In this document: in pieces, positions 34,859 through 42,988 of the stretch
How positions within the stretch are numbered: position 1 is the first letter of the stretch
Layout of the letters: each line of letters begins with the position of its first letter
Source of the DNA: Sphingobacteriaceae bacterium
GTDB taxonomy: Bacteria; Bacteroidota; Bacteroidia; Sphingobacteriales; Sphingobacteriaceae
NCBI GenBank assembly: GCA_947479815.1
Contig: CANKAT010000018.1
Span: 1 to 45,824 of the forward strand
Direction: 5' to 3'
DNA: 45,824 bases
Notes under the pieces: generated by a model
Database searches by the model: none
Told to the model about the DNA's origin: nothing
Seen by the model: only the letters and a program-made list of their open reading frames with translations
Program-made: the position numbers and the translations under genes

Positions 34859-35589
34859 AAAAGTATTTAATCCTGATCACATTGTTCTATCTTTTTTCTG
34901 CCTGTTCAAACGCAAACGATCCGGATAAGATAATTGACAAAAGCATAGCCTATTATCATATGGATAAGCTCAAGAATGCAAATTTGGAATTTGTTTTCAG
35001 AAATGCGAAGTTCAAGGTAATGCAAAAGGGTGGTCAATTTAAGTATGAACGTACTTTTTCAGATTCAACAGGTAATGTGCACGATATACTTACAAATGAC
35101 GGATTTAGAAGAATATTGAATGGCAAAGAACTAATTCTAGATAGTATTAATTATGCCAAGTATTCACAGTCTTTGAATGCGGTGATCTATTTTCTTTATC
35201 TTCCGCTTAAGTTGAATGATCCTTCAGTAGTAAAAAACTATGTTGCTGAAGTTAGTATTAAAGGAAAAACCTATCATAAACTTCAAATTTCATTTGATCA
35301 GAGTAAGGGCGGAGCTGATCATAATGATATATATTATTACTGGTTTGATACAGAAGATTACAGTATGGATCATTTTGCTTACAGTTCTGGAGGCAATAGA
35401 TTCAGAGAAGTACTCAGGATACAGAATGCAGGTGGAGTTATCTTTCAAGACTATGTAAATTTTCAAATGCCGGTTGATGACTCGATCACTACAATACTAA
35501 AGTATGACAGTTTATATGAGGCTGGAAAGCTTAGGGAATTATCCAGAATTGAATTATTGGATATGGTTTTAACTGAACCTCAGAAATAA
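34855..35589 (+). CDS. Lipoprotein of the DUF6503-like family
   Basis: The 244-residue product has a lipoprotein signal (LFSACSN, C17). The body is beta-rich and fits the DUF6503 pattern seen in Bacteroidota: DPDKIIDKSIAYYHMDKL near the start and repeated YYWFDTEDY / NRFREVLR / YVNFQMPVDD later, reminiscent of LolA/LolB-type lipid-binding folds. Function is unknown. It overlaps the M1 peptidase stop by 4 bases, the classic coupling arrangement. The name is a family guess; a search would settle it. Confidence 0.7.
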   Translation: MKKYLILITLFYLFSACSNANDPDKIIDKSIAYYHMDKLKNANLEFVFRNAKFKVMQKGGQFKYERTFSDSTGNVHDILTNDGFRRILNGKELILDSINYAKYSQSLNAVIYFLYLPLKLNDPSVVKNYVAEVSIKGKTYHKLQISFDQSKGGADHNDIYYYWFDTEDYSMDHFAYSSGGNRFREVLRIQNAGGVIFQDYVNFQMPVDDSITTILKYDSLYEAGKLRELSRIELLDMVLTEPQK

Positions 35590-35620
35590 GTATTTGGCAG
35601 GAATTGTTTTTAATGTAATT

Positions 35621-35634
35621 AGCAGAAAACTGCT
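35621..35634. terminator. Weak hairpin between convergent genes
   Basis: AGCAG and CTGCT pair around AAAA, followed by a TTATTT stretch. It lies between the DUF6503-like gene and the PiT transporter stop codon. A weak candidate for termination of the plus-strand gene. Confidence 0.3.
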
Positions 35635-36693
35635 TTATTTAAGGAAAAGGCTTAGGATATAATATAAGCTTGCTGCTAATGCTGCAGAAACCGGAATGGT
35701 TAAAATCCAGGCCCACATCAGGCTGATTGTGATGCCCCATCTAACCGCTGATACACGTTTGCTTAATCCCACACCAATGATTGCACCTGTGATGGTATGA
35801 GTAGTTGAAACTGGTATTTTAAAATGTTCTGTCATGAACAAGGTAATCGCACCGGCTGTTTCTGCAGCTACTCCTTCTAATGGAGTTACTTTAGTGATTT
35901 TGGTACCCATTGTCTTAACGATCTTCCATCCGCCGCTCATGGTTCCTGCTGCAATTGAGGTATAACATGCAATGGGTATCCATTCTGGGATGTGATTGAT
36001 TTTTACTTTCCCTCCAACTACAGTATAACCAACCTGAAGCCAATGAGCCATGGTATCCATCTCAAGGTGGGCGTCTTTAAGATATACAATGATTGCCGCT
36101 GCGATGATTCCCATTACTTTTTGAGCATCATTTCCACCATGTCCAAGACTAAATAATGCAGATGAAACTAATTGTAATTTTTTGAACCACCATTCTGCAC
36201 GTGATGGATTTGCATAACGACAGATGTTCACAATGATCACAGTAATAAAGTAGGCCATGATCATACCGATTATTGGTGCCAAAACAATAAAGGCTGCAAC
36301 CTTACCGATCACGCCTAAATTAATCACATCCAATCCTCCGTGTGCAACCGCCGCTCCTGCAAATCCTCCAATAAGGGTATGAGATGAACTGGATGGAATT
36401 CCAAACCACCAGGTAAATAAGTTCCAGCAAATTGCTGCTAACACTCCCGCAAGAATTACCACGAGATTGATATTCATGGTATCCGCAGTTTTGGCTACGG
36501 TGTCTGCAACATTTAAACTGAATATCCAGTAAGCAAGAAAATTAAAAAAAGCTGCCCAGATAACGGCCTGAAAAGGGGTTAAAACTTTGGTAGAAACAAC
36601 CGTTGCAATTGAATTGGCTGCATCATGAAATCCATTGATGTAATCAAATACTAATGCTAAAACAATGATTACAATTAAAAGTGTAAATCCCAT
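35635..36693 (-). CDS. pit: Low-affinity inorganic phosphate transporter (PiT family)
   Basis: The 352-residue integral membrane protein has about ten transmembrane helices and both PiT signatures: GFHDAANSIA at 21-30 and GHGGNDAQKVMG at 184-195. PiT proteins import phosphate, usually as a neutral metal-phosphate complex with protons or with sodium. It follows the DUF47 gene by 30 bases in a minus-strand operon. It lies three genes from a PhoR-like kinase, consistent with phosphate regulation (inference). Confidence 0.95.
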   Translation of the reverse strand: MGFTLLIVIIVLALVFDYINGFHDAANSIATVVSTKVLTPFQAVIWAAFFNFLAYWIFSLNVADTVAKTADTMNINLVVILAGVLAAICWNLFTWWFGIPSSSSHTLIGGFAGAAVAHGGLDVINLGVIGKVAAFIVLAPIIGMIMAYFITVIIVNICRYANPSRAEWWFKKLQLVSSALFSLGHGGNDAQKVMGIIAAAIIVYLKDAHLEMDTMAHWLQVGYTVVGGKVKINHIPEWIPIACYTSIAAGTMSGGWKIVKTMGTKITKVTPLEGVAAETAGAITLFMTEHFKIPVSTTHTITGAIIGVGLSKRVSAVRWGITISLMWAWILTIPVSAALAASLYYILSLFLK

Positions 36694-36722
36694 AAGGCAG
36701 ATGTACTATCGTTTTGAGGTTC

Positions 36723-37370
36723 TTAAGCGTTCTTTACAAGAATGGATTCAAGTACATTAGCTGCATCTTCACACATATCAGTAGCGGTTTCCAATGCAGA
36801 AAGTACTTCTTTATATTTGATCAGATTCACGGCATCTTTCTCATTATCAAAAAGATCACCAACTGCTTTATCAAAAACATAATCAGCTTGATTCTCAATG
36901 CTGTTGATACGTACACATGAATCTGCAATCAGACGAATATTTTTTAAATTACGAAGTTCATGAATTGCTTTATGAAGGTCTTGGCAAGCTTGCAAGATTA
37001 GGTTTGAAAGTTCTTTGATGGGAGGAGTAATAATCGTTAAATTATATAGGTCCATACGACTTGCTGACCCATGAATATAGTCAGCAATGTCATCAATAGC
37101 TGCCGCTAATCTGTGTATATCTTCCCTATCAAAAGGGGTGATGAAATTTTTACTAAGTTCTAGGTGTATTTGATGAGTGATCTCATCACCTGTATGCTCC
37201 AGATCTGATATATCTTTAAAAAGTTCTTTACGCCTTGTAAGATCTTCAGTGTTCACTGCTTCTACTAGCTTTTCACCCAATTTTATCAGGTTAGCGCTAT
37301 CTTGTTCAAACAGAGGAAAGAATTTTTTATCCTTAGGAATAAAATATTGAAAAATACTGTTTAATGACAT
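36723..37370 (-). CDS. DUF47 (PhoU-like) family protein, Pit accessory
   Basis: A 215-residue helical protein of the DUF47/TIGR00153 family, related to PhoU (SIFQYFIPKDKKFFPLFEQ at the start, ISDLEHTGDEITHQIHLEL, then AIDDIADYIHGSAS). It often precedes pit genes and is thought to regulate phosphate uptake through the transporter. The pit gene follows 30 bases later, so they are one unit. A perfect 18-bp palindrome lies between its start and the upstream kinase. Confidence 0.93.
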   Translation of the reverse strand: MSLNSIFQYFIPKDKKFFPLFEQDSANLIKLGEKLVEAVNTEDLTRRKELFKDISDLEHTGDEITHQIHLELSKNFITPFDREDIHRLAAAIDDIADYIHGSASRMDLYNLTIITPPIKELSNLILQACQDLHKAIHELRNLKNIRLIADSCVRINSIENQADYVFDKAVGDLFDNEKDAVNLIKYKEVLSALETATDMCEDAANVLESILVKNA

Positions 37371-37412
37371 ATCTATAATTTTAAATATTTCTTAAAGTTA
37401 CGATTGCAATGT

Positions 37413-37430
37413 TAAGTTAATATTAACTTA
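37413..37430. promoter_or_regulatory. Perfect 18-bp palindrome upstream of DUF47-pit
   Basis: The sequence TAAGTTAATATTAACTTA is exactly self-complementary. It sits 43-60 bases upstream of the DUF47 ATG and just after the kinase stop codon. The position suits an operator for a dimeric regulator, but in such AT-rich DNA a chance palindrome or a weak hairpin cannot be excluded. Confidence 0.45.
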
Positions 37431-37440
37431 TTTGAAATGT

Positions 37441-38463
37441 CTAGGCTCTGGCGAGTGTAAAGCCAAAAGTTGATCCAATATTTTCTGTACTTCGAACAGT
37501 AATAGTTTGTTCATGAGCTTCAACAATATGCTTGACAATGGCGAGCCCTAATCCTGATCCTCCAATGTCTCGCGACCGACTTTTGTCGGTACGATAAAAG
37601 CGTTCAAAAAGTCTTGGGAGATACTTCTCTTCAATACCAATTCCATCATCAGTAATTTCAATTAATATCTGATCATGTAACTGGAATGTTTTGATATGGG
37701 TATTACCCGGATTGTTACCGTATTTGAATGAATTGCCCAATAGGTTGACTAAAACCTGTCTGATTTTTTCACGATCAGCATTTACCCAGGTCGGCGTTTT
37801 ATATTTTTCCTGAAAGTGAACGGTTATATTATATTTTTTTGACTTTAACTCAAGTGAATCATTAACCTCATTGATTAGTTCTACCAGATCAAATTTTTCA
37901 TATTCAACGGGTAGTTCACCACTTTCTAGTTTTGAGATTGCATCCAGATCTTTGATGAAAGAAGCAAGCCGGTCTACATTATTGGAAGCCTTTTCAAGAA
38001 AACGCTTTGATAATTCAGGATCTTCAATATCTCCATCTTGTAACACCTCAATATATCCCTGAATTGCGAAGAGAGGTGTTTTTAATTCATGAGAAATATT
38101 AGACAGAAATTCTCTTCTGAATTTTTCCTGTTCTTTCAACTGCTCAATCTCGGTTTTTTTATCTCTAGCCCACTCTTTTACTTCCTGTTCCACATCATTT
38201 ATCGGATCGGCACTTACGTATTCACCTAAAGCATCTTTGAGGTCTTTGCCCAGCTTTAAATTATGGATCAGCTTATAGATCAGCTTGATCTTGCTGTATA
38301 CAAAACGCTCAATCAAATAATAGAAAACGAGGTAACTGGTTACCAGCGAAACAAAAAATGTAATCACTGAATCTAAAATTATCCCCTGAAAATAGAAGTT
38401 GATTATCGATAATGATAATGCAACTGCTAATGCATTGATGAAGACGAGTACCCATAGTTTCAT
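37441..38463 (-). CDS. PhoR-like sensor histidine kinase
   Basis: A 340-residue kinase with two N-terminal membrane helices (about 4-26 and 31-50) and almost no extracytoplasmic loop, as in PhoR. A linker helix leads to the HisKA phosphoacceptor H125 in FLSNISHELKTPL. The ATPase domain shows N (LVNLLGNSFKYG), G1 (DDGIGIEE) and G2 (GSGLGLAIVKHI). It stands directly upstream of DUF47-pit, so phosphate sensing is plausible (inference). No PhoB-like response regulator gene is present in the window, which leaves it an orphan here. Confidence 0.9.
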   Translation of the reverse strand: MKLWVLVFINALAVALSLSIINFYFQGIILDSVITFFVSLVTSYLVFYYLIERFVYSKIKLIYKLIHNLKLGKDLKDALGEYVSADPINDVEQEVKEWARDKKTEIEQLKEQEKFRREFLSNISHELKTPLFAIQGYIEVLQDGDIEDPELSKRFLEKASNNVDRLASFIKDLDAISKLESGELPVEYEKFDLVELINEVNDSLELKSKKYNITVHFQEKYKTPTWVNADREKIRQVLVNLLGNSFKYGNNPGNTHIKTFQLHDQILIEITDDGIGIEEKYLPRLFERFYRTDKSRSRDIGGSGLGLAIVKHIVEAHEQTITVRSTENIGSTFGFTLARA

Positions 38464-38572
38464 TCCGCAAATTACTACATATATTTTTATTGTAATTAGT
38501 TACACTGATTTTATATGGCAATGATTTTAAAATAATGGTGTTTTATTGCCCCAAAAATATACGCTTAACAAC

Positions 38573-39691
38573 CTATATAAAAACCTCACCATGAGTCTTT
38601 TTTACTAAACTTTCTGTTAATGATGGGAATTTGTTTAAGGTATAAACTGCCATGTCTGAAACAAACGTACTACCAAATAATTTTTGTATCAGCCTCCCAC
38701 TTTTCAATCTAAGTGCAAATTGGTTTTCCCATCTATGGGTATAATCCTGTTCCAGGGCTGCTCTGTTAATGGTAGATCCTTTTTTTGCAAAACGCATGAT
38801 ACTTTCGGCGAGTATTTTGCCTGAATGAATGGCTATCGCCATACCATTACCGCAAAGCGGAGTGATCATTCCGGCAGAGTCACCGCAAAAAAGTAAATGG
38901 TTTTCTGTCAGCGTTTTCCGCTCAAAAGATATTTCATTAATTACCTCGGGCTTTTCAAATAGAAATTCCGAATTTTTAAACAGATTGCGCAAATTTGGGT
39001 TCCTAAAAAGTACCTCCTCTTCCATTTCAGGAATACCAGAATATTTTTTGAGATTGGCCGTTTCAGAAAGATAACAAAGGCAGTATTTATCATCTTCAAT
39101 TTTACTTACCCCGCAATACCCGCCCTCAAAATTATCAAGTCGAATTAGATTCCCGGGAAGGTCTGTTTTAATATGGTATTTAACACCCAAATAGGGGCTT
39201 CTTTTGTAAAAAAAGCTGCGGGTTAATTTTTGATCCAGATTAGATCTTTTTCCGTAAGCTGCAATGGCAATGGCTGATTCAAAAACCATGTTTCCGGAGG
39301 TCGAGATTCTGAATTTCTCTTCGGTAAATACAAGGTCAATAACCTTTTCAAAGATAAATTCTACTCCCAAACTTTTGGCATGCTGGTAAAGCAAATGATC
39401 AAGTTTGAAACGACTTATCCCAAATCCTCCAAGGTTAAGATCGGTTTGAAGAATTTTTCCTGAAACAGATGTCACCGCTAAACGATTTATTTGGGAGGTG
39501 CCCAGTTCAGAAATTCGAATATCCTGCGACTCTAAAAATGGTAAAACCTCATTTGATATATACTCGCCGCAAACCCTATGAAATGGATACTTCTTTTTTT
39601 CTATCAATCTGACCTGATATCCATTCTTCTGTAAAAGAATAGCAGAGGTTAAACCTGACAGACCCCCGCCAACAATCAGGATATCACTCAC
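38573..39691 (-). CDS. FAD-dependent oxidoreductase, geranylgeranyl reductase-like
   Basis: The 372-residue flavoprotein starts with a GTG at 39691 that overlaps the methyltransferase stop (8 bases). The FAD motifs are GGGLSG at 8-13, RVCGEYIS at 39-46 and CGDSAGMITPLCGNG at 269-283. The RxCGE motif and overall plan match the geranylgeranyl reductase/hydroxylase group, which either reduces prenyl double bonds or hydroxylates aromatic rings. It ends the operon started by the type III polyketide synthase, so it probably tailors that polyketide or a prenyl group attached to it (inference). The precise reaction is not deducible. Confidence 0.88.
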   Translation of the reverse strand: MSDILIVGGGLSGLTSAILLQKNGYQVRLIEKKKYPFHRVCGEYISNEVLPFLESQDIRISELGTSQINRLAVTSVSGKILQTDLNLGGFGISRFKLDHLLYQHAKSLGVEFIFEKVIDLVFTEEKFRISTSGNMVFESAIAIAAYGKRSNLDQKLTRSFFYKRSPYLGVKYHIKTDLPGNLIRLDNFEGGYCGVSKIEDDKYCLCYLSETANLKKYSGIPEMEEEVLFRNPNLRNLFKNSEFLFEKPEVINEISFERKTLTENHLLFCGDSAGMITPLCGNGMAIAIHSGKILAESIMRFAKKGSTINRAALEQDYTHRWENQFALRLKSGRLIQKLFGSTFVSDMAVYTLNKFPSLTESLVKKTHGEVFI

Positions 39692-40427
39692 CTTTGTTTC
39701 CAGGATTTTTATTTCCTGACTCCATTGTTTTGCTACTTTCTATACATACCTGCCATCTGAATGCCCACATCCATTGGATTGAATAATGTTTAAATCCTCC
39801 ATTTTTGAGCATTTGATTTATTTCTGTCCGTTTAAAACTTCTTAGTACCGAGAGTTTTGAATCGTGCTTAACCATTTCAGACCTTGAAAATACACGGGTA
39901 ATCAGGGCTATGGAATGATAGGCAAACCAATGCCTATGGAGGTCGTTGATCACTACATACGAGCTGGCACAATCGGCCATTTTTTGAATCAAACTGATCC
40001 AGTTGGGATCTGTAAAATGGTGGGTAAATAAACTTGAAATAACGATATCAAATTGATTAGAGACTAGTTTTTTACTCATTACATCGGCCAAAATGTAAGA
40101 AATCTCCGGAAAATCTGTTGATTTTTTTCTTGCATATTCTATAGCTGATTCTGTAGCATCAACACCTACCAGACTGATTTTTAAATTGCGTTTGCGAGCC
40201 CATTTTGCAATTACTCTCAATGAGTCTCCGCCGCCACAACCCCAGTCGCTAATGCACATGCCATCCTTGATTCCAATCTTTTTGAAGGCATTAAAAAAAA
40301 CAGTATAGCCCCCAAGTAGTTTGTTCACCACTTCAAGCTCATCCATTATTGGGTCGATGATGTCATGGCCAAGAGAAAAATCGTCCATCATTTCATCATC
40401 TGAACTTCGGTGTTTGAAATCAGGCAT
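39684..40427 (-). CDS. Class I SAM-dependent methyltransferase of the polyketide operon
   Basis: I start at the ATG 40427 (MPDFKHRS), giving 247 residues; upstream only TTG is available. The SAM-binding glycine motif is DWGCGGGDS at residues 61-69, followed by LVGVDATESAIEYAR and the DIVISSLFTHHF strand. The fold is the standard Rossmann methyltransferase, and the product may methylate an oxygen or carbon of the phenolic ring. It overlaps the polyketide synthase stop by 8 bases upstream and the flavoprotein start downstream, so the three genes are tightly coupled. Confidence 0.9.
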   Translation of the reverse strand: MPDFKHRSSDDEMMDDFSLGHDIIDPIMDELEVVNKLLGGYTVFFNAFKKIGIKDGMCISDWGCGGGDSLRVIAKWARKRNLKISLVGVDATESAIEYARKKSTDFPEISYILADVMSKKLVSNQFDIVISSLFTHHFTDPNWISLIQKMADCASSYVVINDLHRHWFAYHSIALITRVFSRSEMVKHDSKLSVLRSFKRTEINQMLKNGGFKHYSIQWMWAFRWQVCIESSKTMESGNKNPGNKGE

Positions 40428-41541
40428 TTTCAATTCTTTTCAAGATCATTGATTCAACGGTTAAGCCTGGCCCAAAGGCAAAGCCCATTATATTTTCACC
40501 ATCAATTCCCTCAGGGTCCATCATTAATTTTTTTAGAACAAATAGTATTGTTGCAGATGACATATTGCCGTATTCTCTTAAAACTTCGTAGCCAAAACGA
40601 TTAGCCATCATTGAAAATCCTAGAGCACTTTCTGCGGCTTCCAGAATTTTTCTACCTCCCGGATGAACGGCAAATTTGCTGATGTCTGTGAATTCGAGTT
40701 TTGCTTTTTTAAGCAATTCATTAGAAATGGATTGAATATGTTTTAAAATATGCTTGGATACTTTTGATGTCAGTGTCATTTCAAAACCTGCATCGCCAAC
40801 ATACCAGCCCATTTCATTTTTAGCTTCTTTCAGAAATTCAGAATAAAATGTATGAAGTGTAAAGCATTTTTTTTTATTCGTTCTTTCATAACTATTTTCT
40901 ACAATTACCGCTGCAGCACCATCAGAAAACAATGAGTTTGCAACCCAGTTATCTAGTGTGTTTGCCTTTTGAAAGTGTAATGTGCATAGTTCAACAGAAA
41001 CGATCAGAACTTTGGCCTCCTGATCAGCACGACAAATATAATCAGCTACTTTAAGCGCATTTAATGAGCCATAACAACCCATGAAATTTATACAGGTTCT
41101 TTCAACAGTAGGATTTAAACCTAATTTTTCAACCAGTTCAATGTCTATACCTGGTGCATGCATTCCTGTACAGCTTACGGTAATGAGGTGTGTGATCTTT
41201 GACGTTAGGGCTTTGCCATAATCTGAAAAACAATCGTTAACCGCCTCGACTGCTAAATCTGAAGCGGTACCCTGATATAATTGCAAGCGCTCGCGGGTTC
41301 CTGGAAATGGTTCAAAGTTCCCGGTCTTTCCAAAAAAAGTATTCTTGTGACTTTCTGTTTCGCCAAAATCTGGAATCACCGAATACCGGTGTTCGATTCC
41401 AGAATGATCATAGATTTGCTTTAATCTAGCTGCATTTGTAGCATTCAGGTCAAATGCTTTGATCATGAACCTATAGATTTCATTCTGTGGGATCCGGTAT
41501 TTTGGGTTGGCGGTACCAATCGCGCTAATGCAACTACTCAT
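40420..41541 (-). CDS. Type III polyketide synthase
   Basis: The 373-residue synthase has a complete chalcone-synthase-type triad: C156 in NFMGCYGSL, H293 in FAVHPGG and N326 in EYGNMSS, and the GFGP-type loop appears as GFAFGPG near 353-359. Type III enzymes extend an acyl-CoA starter with malonyl-CoA and cyclise the chain to pyrones, resorcinols or phloroglucinols. The starter cannot be read from sequence. The enzyme leads an operon with a methyltransferase and a flavoprotein, and a UbiA prenyltransferase diverges from it, so it is the core of a small biosynthetic locus. Confidence 0.96.
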   Translation of the reverse strand: MSSCISAIGTANPKYRIPQNEIYRFMIKAFDLNATNAARLKQIYDHSGIEHRYSVIPDFGETESHKNTFFGKTGNFEPFPGTRERLQLYQGTASDLAVEAVNDCFSDYGKALTSKITHLITVSCTGMHAPGIDIELVEKLGLNPTVERTCINFMGCYGSLNALKVADYICRADQEAKVLIVSVELCTLHFQKANTLDNWVANSLFSDGAAAVIVENSYERTNKKKCFTLHTFYSEFLKEAKNEMGWYVGDAGFEMTLTSKVSKHILKHIQSISNELLKKAKLEFTDISKFAVHPGGRKILEAAESALGFSMMANRFGYEVLREYGNMSSATILFVLKKLMMDPEGIDGENIMGFAFGPGLTVESMILKRIENA

Positions 41542-41658
41542 AATTCAGTAAAATACTAAATTTTTATCTTTTTGGATTTTAAGAGCAAAAGTTAGACCAT
41601 AATTAATTGATAATAGATCAAGAGCATCCCATTAACGTATTAAATGTTATTTTAGTAA
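41542..41658. promoter_or_regulatory. Divergent promoter region of the polyketide locus
   Basis: The 117-base gap separates the synthase (minus) from the UbiA-family gene (plus), so both are probably controlled from here. A near-match to the -7 box on the minus strand (TAACTTTTG, with 3 instead of 2 spacer bases) lies around 41587-41595. No exact TAnnTTTG was found on either strand. Confidence 0.4.
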
Positions 41659-42543
41659 ATGAATATTCTCAGAAATTTCTTTCCAACTGCATCCGCTTTT
41701 TTGCATTTACGCTTGTTGTTTTCAGTTTTTCTGATGCCCGTTTTTCTCTTTGCACTTTCTCAGGTACCAGAGATCAATTTGCAGAATACTATCTTAACAT
41801 TTATTATTTGGCATTTATTGGTTTACCCTGCCAGCAATGGTTATAATAGTTATTTTGACAAAGATGAAGGCAGTATTGCGCTTATAGAAACACCACCGCC
41901 AGTTGATAAAAGCCTATATTATTTTTCCCTGTTTCTTGATATTTTAGCGCTATTGCTCTCTCTCTATGTTGGTTGGATCTTATTTTTTGCTGTACTATTC
42001 TACGGGGTTATTTCTAAAATGTATAGCCATCCCACCTTCCGATTTAAAAAGTATCCCCTTTCAAGTTTTTTGATCGTATTTATTTTTCAAGGAGCTTTTG
42101 TGTATTGGAGTTCTTATGCTTCAATATCAGGACTAAATACCCTGGAGGGATGGAATTTGAATTTTACCCTTGCCGGATTAATCTGCTCCTGTCTAATTGG
42201 AGCTACTTATCCGCTAACACAGGTTTATCAGCATGAAGAAGATTCAAATCGGGGCGATTTAACCCTGAGTATTGTCTTAGGCATCCGAGGTTCTTTTTAT
42301 TTCTCTGCAATACTGTTTTTGTTCTCTTCTATTCTGCTTTATTTTTATTGGGACAGGTTAGAAATGATCACTAATTTTTGGATTTTTCTTGCTTTGGCTT
42401 CACCTGTTTTTATTCTGTTTAGCAATTGGTTTTTTGCTGTTTACCATGACCCATCTAAGGCAAATTTTAAGAATATGTCGCGCATGACACTTTTGAGCAG
42501 TATCATGATGCTCATCTATTTTGGCTTATTGAATATTATTTAG
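41659..42543 (+). CDS. UbiA-family prenyltransferase
   Basis: The 294-residue protein has about eight membrane helices and both UbiA-type Asp motifs. The first is NSYFD (63-67) followed by KDEGS, and the second EEDSNRGD near 193-200. UbiA enzymes transfer a prenyl chain to an aromatic or lipid acceptor with Mg2+. In other loci relatives make menaquinone, heme O or archaeal lipids. Here it diverges from a type III polyketide synthase operon, so a resorcinol-like polyketide is the likely acceptor (inference). The C-terminus overlaps the convergent GGCT-like gene by 8 bases. Confidence 0.85.
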   Translation: MNILRNFFPTASAFLHLRLLFSVFLMPVFLFALSQVPEINLQNTILTFIIWHLLVYPASNGYNSYFDKDEGSIALIETPPPVDKSLYYFSLFLDILALLLSLYVGWILFFAVLFYGVISKMYSHPTFRFKKYPLSSFLIVFIFQGAFVYWSSYASISGLNTLEGWNLNFTLAGLICSCLIGATYPLTQVYQHEEDSNRGDLTLSIVLGIRGSFYFSAILFLFSSILLYFYWDRLEMITNFWIFLALASPVFILFSNWFFAVYHDPSKANFKNMSRMTLLSSIMMLIYFGLLNII

Positions 42544-42988
42544 ACATGGAAACTACGAACTCAAGGTACTCCTGAGGTAGCTTATGTTCTTTAGCTCCTT
42601 CGGTGATACTTTTTAAATAGTCTTTTGATGGATAAATATTTTCATCATCCTGATCAGATATAAAAGTTAAAGCTGGAACATTACCCGTTTCCGTTTCAAT
42701 AGTAACATTGATTATACGATAGCCGGGCTCTGTAGATAGAAGCGTTTCTTTATATTTATTTTCAATTTCATAAATAGTGCCAAATACATCCTCAGATTCT
42801 GAAACAATGATATTAGCTCTTGCAGAACCTTCTGCATTTTTAAAATTAAAACGAAAGCCGTAATCCAGCAGTCTGCCCTGCCCAAAATTTTGAATGTTAC
42901 TTCCCGTTTTTTGCTCTAGAATACTTTTTTTCAAGTTGCTTGCATAAGCAAAATAGTTAAAGCTGTTAGTGTTTTCCATTCCACTCAT
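42536..42988 (-). CDS. Gamma-glutamylcyclotransferase-like (GGCT/AIG2) protein
   Basis: I place the start at the ATG 42988 (MSGMENTNS), since the longer frame opens with TTG; an ATG at 42979 is also possible. The product is about 150 residues, with the GGCT signature NYFAYASNL near the start (YGSNL in most relatives) and FGTIYEIEN plus a TEPGYRI segment. Such folds cyclise gamma-glutamyl amines or peptides to 5-oxoproline; the catalytic Glu is not certain here. It overlaps the HD-domain gene upstream and its stop overlaps the UbiA gene on the other strand. Confidence 0.8.
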   Translation of the reverse strand: MSGMENTNSFNYFAYASNLKKSILEQKTGSNIQNFGQGRLLDYGFRFNFKNAEGSARANIIVSESEDVFGTIYEIENKYKETLLSTEPGYRIINVTIETETGNVPALTFISDQDDENIYPSKDYLKSITEGAKEHKLPQEYLEFVVSMSK

